A DNA stretch of 64,000 nucleotides from Valencia hispanica (Eukaryota > Chordata > Actinopteri > Cyprinodontiformes > Valenciidae): assembly GCA_963556495.2 (NCBI GenBank), contig OY747715.1, positions 18,119,739-18,183,738 of the forward strand, in the 5' to 3' direction. Position numbers and translations under genes: made by a program. Each line of letters begins with the position of its first letter. Position 1 is the stretch's first letter. Shown one piece after another: positions 22,101-33,305 of the stretch. The notes under the pieces are model-generated. The model searched no databases and had not been told where the DNA came from. It saw only the letters and a list, made by a program, of their open reading frames with translations.

Positions 22101-24660
22101 GTACTTATACACACATAATCACACTCTATTGTATAGATGTCTATCTATATATGTAAATACCACTATTTATACATATATCCCTACACGTTTATATGTACAT
22201 TTATACCCACATATAATTATACACCTATCAACACATACACATATATACATATTACTCAATATATTCCTTTTTTAACAATTTATATTTAGAATCATTATAC
22301 AATTTAAGAAGCACTTCTATATTGTAATATAATACGTTCTTTGTATTTTTTCTTAAATACGTGAATATTTGTGCAGATTTTAAGCCCCTTGCTCAGCCCA
22401 TTCCATAGTTTTATCCCACACACCGACACACAAAAACTCGTCCTTGTTGTTCACACCCTCTATATTTTAAAATCACTACAACCCCTCAGTTTATACCTTC
22501 CTTTTCGTTCACTAAACAGTTTCGGTAAATTGCAAGGTAGAGTATTCTTACTGGCCTTGAATGCAAGCTGTGCTGTGTAATAATTTACAGAATCATATAA
22601 TTTTAAGATCTGGGACTGGAACGGGCTCTGACTCTGGCTGGCTGACTGGCTCACAGGCAGAGGCTGACTTCCGGGAGGTCAGAGCTGGAGCCGGCAGTGA
22701 AACAGGGGAAGCTGGTCTCGACGGGCTAACTGACGAGGCGGAGGAGGAGGTCGGTACCTCCACGGACCCACGCGGGGAGGAGTGTGTGACACCTTCCACG
22801 CCACGTAGATCCAGTTCTCTGGCAGTCAACCCCAGTGATCCCAGTGCGGGCTGGCGCTTTCCCAGCTGTCTGCTGGCTCCATTTTTTATGGCCGGATCAT
22901 TCTGTCAGGGATGTGGGGTGAAGCAGAAGGACCCAAACGCAGACGCCGGTTGAAAGTGCACGAATGTTTATTGAAGGTGCTGCTAGTGGAAGTGATGATG
23001 ATGGTGACGGCAGGAATTGCGAGACAGGACATCGAACTGGTAGGAGACGGTAGGGAAACACACCATGGGGACATCAACAATACATTGGACCATCAGGGAG
23101 GACAGCAAGGTAAGCACACAAGACATCAATACAATGATCTGGCCTTGAGTGAAGGGAAGTGACGGGTTTTAAAGGCAGGAGGTGAGGAGGATCAGGTGTG
23201 GATTATTGGAGAAACCCAAGTGAGGACAATGATGAGGAAAGGGTGATTAGGGCAGCATGACATTTTCACCCTTCTCATCAACAAAATAGTCAGGATAAAT
23301 AAGCTGCTTTGCCCCATTTTTGGTAATACTGTTCAATATATCCCATACTTGTTTAATATTGTTTCCATTTTCGTTTAATAAATTGTTATAGTACACTTTT
23401 TTCCTATGTTGTATTATTTCAGTTGATTTATTTTTGTATGATTTATATCTATACTCCATTTCTGTTGTCCTTAGTCTAATGAAATTTTTATAAAGAGGTT
23501 ATTATTCTTTTTGCACGCATTTTGTAGTCCAACAGTTAACCTGGGGCTTTTGGCATATTTGTTCTTAATTTGGTGAATCGGATAGTTTTTGTTGTTTAAC
23601 CAGTTAAATATTTCTAGAAAACTTTTGTACGCAATTTTCACATCTTTCTATCTGTACAGTGTTCCAGTTTTGTGTTGATAAATCATAATTGAGTAACCCA
23701 ACCGTTTTATCACTTTGTATGCTTTTGTAAATTGCATCATCTGATGCTTTCTTTGATCTTATATTGAGATCGAATAGTGTAAAAACTGGTAAGTGATCAG
23801 TTATTTCACATACCATTATTCCACTGACATGGGTACACACAATATTATTTGTGAATATTTTGTCAATGAGAGTGGCACTTTGAGCTGTGATTCTGCTTGG
23901 TCTAGTTATGGTAGGGTATAAACTCATACGTACATATCTTCATCTGTTGCTTTATGCATGCCAGGGTTTAGATGATCTATATTGTAAGCTCCACAAATGA
24001 ATAATTATCAACTGAATGAAACGTTTTTTCCATCCAGTCACAGAACAGTTCCATGCTTGAACCAGGTGATCTGTATATACAACTTATAATTAATTTTTTT
24101 TCTTTATCATTGCATAACTCAATTGTGAAGAAGTCCAGCAGCCCATCGACTGCAATTGATATGTTATTAATTACTGCATACTTGAAGTTTTTGTGTACAT
24201 ATATTGTGACTCCTCCCCTTGTTTTGTTAGCTCTATTCACATAATTAAGGTAATAGTTTCCAAATTCAAACTCAATACCCATGTCACAGTTAAACCAGGT
24301 TTCGGATATAGCTATTATGTTAAATGAATGCCCAATGTCCTTTGAAAAATCTCTGATAGCTCTAAATTTTTTGTACATGCTCCCTGCTATTGAAATTAAT
24401 TATTGACAGTCTTCCTTCTTGATTGATGTTGATATTAAAATCATATGCTGTGTAATATTTGCAGTCAGTGTTTATAGTGGAGAGAAATTTGCTATCCGGG
24501 TCAATGTCTTTTTGCAAAATATCAGTATTACTAAATAGTTTAAATTCAAGACGGTCACAGAGCTGAATTATCTGGTGTAAATCCTGGTTTGCATTGTCCT
24601 TTCCAGTTGGAGTGTTGGGTTTTGGTGTCATTGCATGTGAACGTAGAGTTCAACAGCTCA
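21950..24660 (-). mobile_element. APE-type LINE lacking its RT core
   Basis: Minus-strand pieces in LINE order. An endonuclease start GRLSIINFNSR (about 24410) continues as SMYKKFRAIRDF, IAISETWFN (24300), a TRGGVTIYVHK box and LIISCIYRSPGSS (24060). After a break come SLYPTITRPSRI, ATLIDKIFTNN and EITDHLPVFTLFD (23925-23760). A linker follows to about 23262. The reverse-transcriptase palm is absent. At the left are only the extreme C-terminal residues (LFSERKGRYKLRG, 22530; IKLWNGLSKG, 22400) and a TA-rich 3' tail to about 21950. Two or more frameshifts are present. A repeat insert fills 22604-23261. The clade is not assigned (jockey/CR1 group likely). Confidence 0.75.
22604..23261. mobile_element. 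Composite repeat insert within the LINE
   Basis: The composition changes abruptly to GC-rich at 22604 (CTGGGACTGGAACGGGCTCTG) and back to AT-rich LINE at 23262. The right half begins CTGTCAGGGATG (22902) and ends GGGCAGCATGACA (23261), so TGTCA and TGACA form a 5-bp inverted terminus. It contains TTTATTGAAGG (AATAAA on the other strand). The left half gives a Gly/Glu/Ser-rich open frame (22561-22953) with no domain. It may be an LTR or a non-autonomous element; class unknown. ATTTT occurs at both junctions (22598 and 23262), a weak candidate duplication. Confidence 0.45.
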
Positions 24661-24736
24661 CCTATGTCAAATCCATATTTGTTAATGTTTCTTTGTTTTT
24701 TGCTTTTTGGAAGGTTTTGTTTTTCTACAATGGTAT

Positions 24737-25496
24737 TTTATTAACTCATATGACTCTCTTTACAGGATAGACAGAAAAATACACATCACCCTTAACAATG
24801 TGACCACTGATAAAGTAAATAAGATGCGTGTTATGGGCACTGCTCTCCATTATCCTTGTGTATGGTTTGAGCAAAGGCAGAGTTGATCTGTGCTGCCTGT
24901 AACATTCTCTGTCCACTCAAGGTTGTGGTGGAGTGATTGGAAGCCTGAAGTTGCTTTTTAGTTTTTGTGAGTCTGTGTGACTGTCCACAAAATGCCAAAA
25001 GACTGTCAAAAAGCTCACTACACAGTCTGAAGTAGTCCTGCAGCTGCTGAATAGACCTAAATTCTCTGCAATTCTGGGGACACGATGAACCCACACCTTC
25101 GATGCTGCAGCTCATCCTATCCTCCTTTCTCATCACACGGTAATGCCAGGACTTACCCATGACAACTTGACATATACATCCTGCATCCCAGTCTGCAGCT
25201 TGAAAAACTAGCAATTTCCTGGATATTAAAAGAATAGAGAATATACAGTACAATTTACAGTAAATACAAAATTACTAAAAATGTGACTTAAAATACTGTT
25301 GGAATTTAGTCAATTTATTTCGTGTTATTTGTATTTTTACAACTATGCATAATCATAGCTCTGTAAAGCAATTTTAGAGATCAACAAACTTTTACAATTG
25401 TTTAAATATTTACCTTAAATGTTCCATCAGGTTTTAGCATGCTCATGTGAAACTCTGGAAACTGCTCTATAACTGACAGGTGTAGCTTCAAAATTA
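24737..25496 (-). CDS. Possible host-gene exons, 3' end (unidentified)
   Basis: Not similar to any repeat in the window. Reading the minus strand: a short open segment at 25496-25414 encodes LKLHLSVIEQFPEFHMSMLK plus a few residues and ends at AAG|GTAAAT, a fair splice donor. A pyrimidine-rich ATATCCAG acceptor follows (25219), and a strong GG|GTAAGT donor lies at 25156. A frame from 25218 to a stop at 24831 encodes a protein-like sequence including IQQLQDYFRLCSELFDSLLA. AATAAA lies at 24742-24737, about 90 bases after the stop. These pieces fit a terminal gene region. However, the frames do not join cleanly: using the 25156 donor changes the downstream frame. I do not recognise the protein. 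It could be chance open sequence. Confidence 0.3.
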
Positions 25497-25499
25497 CTG

Positions 25500-26760
25500 C
25501 TTACTCATCCTGTTGGAAATTGCTGATCTAACAGCATCTCCCTCAAAATGAAGCATACTTGAATATTTATTTTGACCCATATTCTAAAATAAGCTATCTG
25601 TCCGAAGGGAGGACAAGGTTGTTAAGGAGAACTGTTATGCAAGGTCAATTGGACAAGAAAACTCTGCAAAACTTTTTTGGCTTACACTGCAAATAGGAAG
25701 AAATAAGGAAAGCAACCCACTATCAGACACGCTGATTAAGGTTGCACCTTCAAAATAAGGTATGCAAAATGACAGACTAAGCGGAGAATTAGTAAACAGC
25801 ACTGACACTTGATTAGGTTTAGAAAAAACAAATAGAGAAATAGTGTCAGTCAATGTAAACCCAGGACAGATGAGGATGGCTCTCCTAGGCTACAAAGGGG
25901 TCCATCTTCCATTACTTTTTAAACAAGTAAAATAAAAAGTTATCTCACATATTATTTGTGCAGCACAATTCAAAATATATGATCACACTAATATAAGAGA
26001 AAGACAAATCTGAAGGAAATTCTGAAGGTTTTCAGCAGCAGCTTATGTTGGATTGTGGATGTTAGACTTGTAACTATTTTATGGGATTAATTGGACCCTT
26101 GTGGATGTAAAAAGACTGTTTTTGTTTAAGATGGCTCTCTTCTGTCAATCATATGAGGCTTTGAATGGTGAGTTGGACATTATTTTGCATTTTCATGTGG
26201 ATTGAAAAAAGCGTTTTATGTCTACAGTTATGATTGTATCCTTGATTTACATACTTGGAATTTCAAGAATCTTACCTGTCCAATTATATATAATATGTGT
26301 ATGTACACAGAAAGGGTGGTGCAAAAAAATTGGTTAATGGAATCTATGCATCTGGGCAAGATATCCTGCTTAGGAATTGATTTGGGGTTTTAGAGATATA
26401 CAACTAAATATAATCAGCATAGCAAAAAATTTATTTAAATAATATTCAGGAAGAATTCATCGTAGAATATATTACCTTTTACTTTTATATTGGTCTCCTT
26501 CAACGCCTGATTAGACTCATTTGAAAGAACTCAATGAAATTAACAGGAAACACAACATTTTTGTTCACCAGATAGTTATAAACTCTATGCTTACTAATTG
26601 TACAGTTAATAAGATTAATTTAGCAGGAGGAAAGAAGGTTAACAATTGGCAGCTTCATTTAAACGACTACCTGCAGTTGGTTTATTCATCAAACTTCTAC
26701 CCACTGTCTACTGTTCTAATAAACAGGAAAATCAAAAGATTTGACAAATCCACATCCACA
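25500..26760. other. AT-rich DNA, nothing recognised
   Basis: Several short frames; none convincing. If the possible exons at 24.8-25.5 kb are real, upstream exons would be expected here on the minus strand; the frame at 25853-25635 is open but shows no domain. Confidence 0.35.
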
Positions 26761-26765
26761 GTCTG

Positions 26766-27924
26766 ACCCCTACTTCCCACCAGATGCGTAAGTGACGCAG
26801 AACGTCTGCGAACCATAACACGCAAGCTGATAGCCACCGTTATAGTCAAATCAAATCAAACTTTATTTATGAAGCGCTTTTCATACAAGAAGTTGCATCA
26901 CAAAGTGCTTTACAGATTAAAATGACCCCACATAAAACCACCTTCCCTTCCCTCCCCCACAGATTTAAAAGCATGGTCACAGTTATACCCCCCTCCCCCC
27001 AACCCGTCTCCCATGCACACACACAGTTAAAAGAAAAGGTAAAAAAGGACATTGGGCCGAGTGCAGATGAACCATGCAAGGAAACGCCATCAGAGGAGCC
27101 ATATGCCCCGGCAGCAGTAGATTAACAGCAGCAGCCGAGGCACCGACACAGGGCACCCAGTGGAGGCAAGGCCAAGACCCCCACCTCCACCCAAGCTCCA
27201 CCCGGAGAGCACCCAGGCAGCTACAGCCGACCACCGCTCCCGGGGCAGAGGGCTCCCACAGAGGAAACACTAGTCAATTGGTCCATTTCCACCGGGCGTG
27301 AAACAACTGGAATCGGACGCTTCTAAGAAGTGTTTTGTTGCGGCCCTCTCCTAAATTTATGTGGTGGATCTATTTTTTACGTGCTACGCTTCTAAAACGT
27401 GTCAAGCTCAGCAGTTTACATAGGGCCAGACAGGAAATTTTAAAATCAAAGACACCTGCAGATTTCCGATTGCTTAACTATGAAAACACAAAATAAAACA
27501 TCATTATATGTCACACCAGGGTTTAAGTCAGTCTGTAAGTCTAATTTGTTGGTTTTTGACAATTCTTTGTCATGGATGACAAGAATTCAAGCCTTGAAGT
27601 GGAGAATCATCCAATTTAAATGATACCAGTGATGATTTTACAAGGACAACATGAAAAAGAGGAGACATGTACATAATTATCTGATGTTTTGGGAGTAGAT
27701 AGTGAGTCTGTGATACTTATTAACGTAGAATTAAATCCCCCCCCCTGATTACTACCCTTTAAATTATGCAATTGTAATTTCTTGATCTCTGGGGACAAGC
27801 TGGGTGAAACACTTTCGCGAGTGATACACGTCTAAAACGCACCCGGTGGGAGGGAACATGCTGCATAACTCGCCAATAAAACACATCTATTACGTTACTT
27901 AATTGTCTGGTGGGAAGCAGGGGT
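26766..27924. mobile_element. TIR DNA transposon, about 1.16 kb, hosting an L2 end
   Basis: The left end ACCCCTACTTCCCACCAGA (26766) is matched at the right by its inverted copy (TCTGGTGGGAAGCAGGGGT, ending 27924), 18 of 19 identical, and similarity continues inward (AAGTGACGC versus AAGTAACGT). Inside, CCACCGGGCGTG (27290) and CGCACCCGGTGG (27839) form a second inverted pair. Outer flanks CAGTCTG and TAGTCTTG may be a decayed 8-bp TSD, as in hAT. No transposase is encoded. An L2 3' end occupies 26846-27282. Without it the element is about 720 bp. Confidence 0.72.
26846..27282 (-). mobile_element. L2 LINE copy B, 3' UTR only
   Basis: Reverse complement of the 3' UTRs of L2-C (30055-30493) and L2-D (37095-37530). 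It starts with the TCAAA-unit tail (reverse of TTTGA units), then the CGCTTTTCATACAAGAAG segment, a C-rich stretch (26990) and AGGGCTCCCACAGAGGAAAC at its 5' end. It is 5'-truncated in the UTR, so it has no coding part. Confidence 0.85.
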
Positions 27925-28494
27925 TAGTCTTGGAGCAGAGCTCAAGTTGTATGTTTAGGCAAGTAAAACTTTCTGTTATTCAAGAGCCCTCTTATAAATG
28001 TCCCTGAATGGAGTGGAGTCCTACAATAAAATCTTTTAAAGTCCACTTTAAGACCAAACTAAGTTCTGTCCAAAAGCCTACTTTACTGTTTGTGGGAAAA
28101 TTACTGAACATTTGCATTTAGTTATCAAATGTGTTAAACTAAAGCCACTTAAGAAGAGTAAGTAAGAAGCACAACTAAACCTTTTTTAAAGTTACGGACT
28201 CAAACATAATCATTAAGTGTTAAATCTGAGTGAGAATAAATTAACCGTGTTAATGGTTTACAGGTGTTAGGAGTGGAGGCACTTACAGAACAGATGAGGA
28301 GGTTTCAAGAGAAACGTTAGAGGATGGACTTATTTCTCTATTATCATCTATTGGTAAAACCTAAGCATCTGCACGGGGACTGTTTTTTCCAGAATACTGG
28401 AGAAGAGCCATACAACACAGACATGCACTTCAACTAAACTGAAGTCTCATAATATTCTGGAAGTCTTATTGTTTAACATTGTCAGCCATCTTGA
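27925..28494. other. AT-rich DNA, nothing recognised
   Basis: No coding or repeat signal was found. Confidence 0.35.
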
Positions 28495-30493
28495 TAGTTT
28501 TCTCCTCAGTGAGGCCCACCACATGTGTTTTGGACCCGATTCCCACTTCCTTTTTTAAGCAATTTTATTAATCTTTTAGGGATGAGATTTTAACCATGAT
28601 GAATTGCTCCCTTCAGACGGGGGTCTTCCCTGCTGCCTTTAAAAAGGCGGTAGTGAGGCCCCTGTTGAAGAAGAGCAATTTAGATTTTAATGATTTTAAC
28701 AATTTTAGACCGTTATCTAACTTACTGTTTTTAAGCAACATTTTAGAAAAGATTGTTTTAATTCAACTTAATGATTTTATTAATGAGCACAATGTCCTGG
28801 AGAAATTTCAGTCTGGCTTTAGGGTGAACCACAGCACAGAGACGGCCCTTTTGAAGATTTTAAATGATTTTAGATTAAACTATGATGCAAAGAGGGTGAC
28901 AGTGTTGGTCCTACTGGATCTAAGTGCTGCCTTTGATACAGTGGACCACAGTATTCTTTTAACCTGTTTAAAACAGGTTGGCCTCTCTGGTGCTGTTCAC
29001 AAATGGTTCACATCCTATCTCATAGACAGGACTTTTATGGTAAGTTTAGATACCTGCTCCTTTAGGGTCCACAGGATTAGATGTGGTGTGCCCCAGGGTT
29101 CGATTTTAGGCCCAGTGTTTTTTAACCTTTATATGCTCTCTCTTGGCAGTGTCATCAGAAGACATGGAGTTAACTTTCACAGTTATGCTGATGATATACA
29201 GTTGTACATCTCCGTGTCTCCCAATGACACACGGCCAATGGATGCACTTTTAACTGCATTTTAGACATCAAATCCTGGATGGCAGAAAACTTTCTCCAGC
29301 TCAACCAGGACAAAACTGAAGTTTTAGTCAAGACTCAGAGCTGACTTTTATCCCTCACATTAAAAATATTATTAAAACAGGTTTTTATCTTTTAAAGAAC
29401 ATTGCCAGAGTCCACCCCATTCTCTTTCGGGCCAACACGGAGACACTGACGCATGCTTTTATCTCCAGTAGTATAGATTACTATAATGCCCTGCTTTCTG
29501 GTCTTCCCAAAAAGAGTATATCAGGTTTACAACTACTACAAAATTCAGCTGCACGTGATAAAGACCAGGAGGCGGGAGCACATTACACCTGTTTTAAATT
29601 CATTGCATTGGCTCCCCGTATGTTTTAGGGTTGATTTTAAGGTTCTTTTAATGGTTTTTAAGTGTCTTAATGTTCTTGGGCCTTCTTATCTTTCAGAACA
29701 ACTTTTACCATATGAACCTTCGCGGTCCCTGCGCTCCTCTGGCAGCCGTCTCCTTGTCACCCCAAAAGTTAGGACACACACTCATGGTGAGGCGTCTTTC
29801 CAGTTTTTTGGCCCTCACCTCTGGAACAGGCTGCCAGAGGACCTCAGGGCCATTGAGAACATTCATATTTTTAAGAGCAGGCTCAAGACTCACCTTTTTA
29901 GTCTAGCTTTTAACTGATTCTTATTTATTATTGTCTAATTGCTCTGCATGTTTTATGTGATTATATTTTATTAGTGTTTTACTATTTAATCTTATCACAT
30001 TAATTTACTGTTTTTTTATATTTTAATTTATCTAAATTCCCATTCCAGTATTTCTTCCAATTGACTAGTGTTTCCTCTGTGGGAGCCCTCTGCCCCGAGA
30101 GTAGTGGTTGGTTGTAGATGCCTGGGTGCTCTCCAGGTGGTGCTTGGGTGGAGGTGGGGGTCTTGGCCTTGCCTCCACTGGGCACCCTGTGTTGGTGCCT
30201 CGGCTCTTGCTGTTGATGTGCTGCCGCCGGTGCAGATGGCTCCTCTGATGGCGTTTTCTTGCATGGTTCATCTGCACTCGGCCCAATGTCCTTTTTTACT
30301 GATGCTTTGAACTGTATCTGTGCATGGGAGTTCGGTTGGGGGGAGTGGGGTATAACTGACCATGCTTTTAAATCTGTGGGGGAGGGATGGGAATGTGGTT
30401 TTTATGTGGGGTCATTTTAATCTGTAAAGCACTTTGTAATGCAACTTCTTGTATGAAAAGCGCTTTATAAATAAAGTTTGATTTGATTTGATT
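28495..30493 (+). mobile_element. L2 LINE copy C, RT to 3' end
   Basis: 5'-truncated L2. The frame 28596-29264 encodes the RT core: [69 protein letters not shown] and the intact catalytic HSYADDIQLYI (about 29180). The frame breaks just after (ALLTAF-stop), and about 75 bases are deleted near 29330. The C-terminal part (29560-29917) encodes HITPVLNSLHWLPVCF and GEASFQFFGPHLWNRLPED. The 3' UTR (29920-30480) ends in TTTGA units. Best preserved RT palm of the family here, but non-functional. Confidence 0.9.
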
Positions 30494-31060
30494 ACAATGA
30501 ACTATATCCAGACCAACAGTTCACAGGGCATGAAACACAGAAAAATCTTTATAGTCAGTCAAAACGCTATTCTGGAACCAAACTGCCTAAGAGAGATATA
30601 TTAGAACCAAATGGCTACTACAGCAACTCTGTTCCTCCTTAAAGTTAAAACTATAGTCCAATATTTGAATGTGTCAGCTATTTTCTTGGGAAAAGTGATT
30701 CTACACAATTTCATTAAACTCTGTTCAAATCATAAAACTAAGAAATAGATACATATTTTATCCCATAAAACTATAGGATATAGTAGAATATAGTAGTAGG
30801 TATGATGAGTGAAAGGTGAACACCTTTATCTCAAGTGTAATATTTTTCATTAATTTGAAACAGTGACACATTTTCAGTGTTTTCCCATATGTAGACAACT
30901 ATTGGGTAGTGTGTCGAGAGACTTGCAGACGAAGAAACTGACCGAACTGAAACAGAAACCACGCAGGCACATCAAGTCCACATGTAAAATTTGTTACAAA
31001 CAATGTAATTTTCTAGTTGTTTTTTCATCTAAAGGTCACAAAAGGCGGATAAAATCGGAT
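30494..31060. other. AT-rich DNA, nothing recognised
   Basis: No coding or repeat signal was found. Confidence 0.35.
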
Positions 31061-31064
31061 AAAA

Positions 31065-32165
31065 ATAATAATAATAACCTTTATTTATATAGCACTTAAC
31101 ACAGTGACCAAAGTGCTGTATTGATAATAAAATTGAGCAATCAATAAGTGTCCAGCTAAACAACAACAAATAAAAATAAATAAATTCAACAGATACACAA
31201 CAAACAACAATCAATAAACTCAGCTGTTTCGGCAGTTTCTGATTAGCTGGAGTGGAAAGCCAATTTAAAAAGATGTGTCTTTAAAAGTGATTTAAAAGTT
31301 TCTACAGAATTTGCCTTCTTTAGAGTGAGTGGAAGAGCATTCCATAGTCGAGGAGCAGCAAGAGAAAAAGCCCTGTCACTACGGGTTACCAGCTGGGATC
31401 TCGGAACAACTAAAAGCAATTGAGTGTCCTCCTAGGGGCATAGGAGTGTAAAAGCTCGGACAGATAGGGGGCCGCTAGACCATTTAAAGTTTTAAAAACA
31501 AGGATTAAAATGTTTTAATCAACCCTAAATGAACCGGCAACCAGTGCAGGGAGGAAAGAATTGGAGTAACATGGTCATGTCGTTTGCGGCCCGTTAAGAG
31601 AAGAGCAGCAGCATCTGAACGAGCTGCAAACAACACAAAAGAGAGTTATCTAGCCCAGAATAAAGAGAGCTACAGTAATCCAGTCTAGAGCTAATAAGGG
31701 CATGAATCACCTTTTCAAAACCAGAATAAGGTAGATATGATTTAATCTTACTCAGAAGCCTCAACTGTTAAAAACTAGACTGGACCACTGAACTAATCTG
31801 TCTATCCAGTTTAAAACTATTATCAATTTGTACCCCAAGGTTTCGAGCAACCGTACAGGTAAAAGAATTCAAAGGGACAATGGGACTGGTACCTTGCAGC
31901 AACAGTTCAATCTTTCCAAATAATAAAACCTCAGTCTTGTCCTGATTTAGGTGCAAGAAGTTCGCTGCCATCCAGGATTTAACCTCACTTAAACAGTCGA
32001 TCAGGTTTTGCACAGACTGAGTTGCTCTACCGTTCAACGGGAGATAAATTTGCAGATCATCTGCAAGCAATGAAAGGATAGCCCAAATTTTCGAAAAATG
32101 GATCCTAGGGGCAACAAATACAATGAAAATTGTATCGGACCAAAAATTGATCCTTGGGAACTCCA
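31065..32165 (-). mobile_element. L2-like LINE (third family), RT C-terminal half
   Basis: The minus frame 32166-31768 encodes the end of the RT palm and thumb: LLADDLQIYLPL (catalytic box with Leu in place of Tyr), SWMAANFLHLNQDKTEVLLFG and ARNLGVQIDNSFKLD. Decayed thumb sequence continues to about 31300 and an A/T-rich 3' end with AAT units at 31063-31078. The sequence differs from both the L2-A/C/D family and the E/F family, so it is a third L2-like lineage in this window. It is 5'-truncated near the GVPQG box. Confidence 0.75.
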
Positions 32166-32188
32166 CATGTTAATGTTAGCACCACAGT

Positions 32189-32769
32189 CAGTGCGTTTAC
32201 AAGCAGAAAGAGAATACCGAATAAGTGCCTTACTTCAACTGAATTCAGACTTTTGAAATGTAGGAATACGACTTGGTACAGCTGAAGTTGAACCAAACTG
32301 GTCTTCTCTTAATCAGACTAACAGACCCAGATAATGCAGTTAGAAAACCGAATTTCTCTGCATGTAAACGCCAACACAGCTTAGTCGAGCTATTAGCAGT
32401 CTGGGCACTCCCCCTTCGAAAAGTGAAAACAACGCCATAACGAGCAGCAACAACGAGTGTAACACAATCAAACAGTGCAGTACTTACAAAATGTACTGTG
32501 TTGCAGCATTGTTGTTATCCATTTCTTCACTCATTGTGCGCATCCTGCTTTTACTCCGTCTGCTTGACTGCTGCTAGTATTTGTTGACTATCTGTGTGAC
32601 GCTATAGGCCAACCAGAAAAATGAAAACCTGAAAGCGTGCATGTCGCCACCTAGCACTAATTTTATTTTCTGAGTGACATGTAAACTAGGATAAAGGTTC
32701 TCATTCTGGTTAAGCTATTAGCTCGATTTTTGCCAAAGGCTCAATTTAAATGTGCATGTAAATGAACTG
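32189..32769. mobile_element. MITE-like element with TIRs
   Basis: The left end CAGTGCGTTTACAAGCAGA and the inverted right end CAGTTCATTTACATGCACA agree at 15 of 19 positions, and AGTCAGT flanks on both sides extend the match outward. It is non-coding, 581 bp. TTTACATGCACA-type termini are familiar from abundant fish MITEs. The target duplication could not be resolved because the flanks continue the inverted repeat. Confidence 0.6.
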
Positions 32770-33305
32770 ACTGACTCTTTGCAGAAGGTCTTTTAGAAGC
32801 TGCGAAGAAATAAAAACTAAAATTGAGTAAATTGAAACATTTATTTATCAACTTTAGATCAGCACATCATGGTGCTTCAGTTGGGAAGTTCATTTTTTTT
32901 AAGTTGTAGGAGGTTAGACCAATTGCTGTTTAACAGCTGGAACATTCCATTTTAGGGAGACATGTAAACCTTTAATTTCTATTTCTACATAGCAAGTGAT
33001 TGCACAGGACTTGAAGTTGTCACAGTGGCCAAGATGGTAAGTTAGCAAGTTATCCCTGATAATGCACTCCTCAGAGTCACAGTCTCCGAATAAGGGCAGT
33101 AGAATAATAGAAAGGAGCACTTGTAGAGGCGCTCATTGCTGGGCAATACAGAGCAAAAATTCCACTTAGACAGCAACCACACTGGACAATTATCCCAGAC
33201 ACATGACTGTTTGAAATTTGGTGTATGTCAATTTTTGTCTGTGAAGCACTAAATTGGCAGTTGGTGCATCTGACCACTGATTGAAACGCAACACTTGAGA
33301 TTTTT
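32770..33305. other. AT-rich DNA, nothing recognised
   Basis: No coding or repeat signal was found. Confidence 0.35.

Noticed and set aside
22561..22953. 130-codon Gly/Glu/Ser-rich frame as a possible host exon
   Set aside because: It lies wholly within a GC-rich composite insert that interrupts a LINE; no start context, domain or splice sites.
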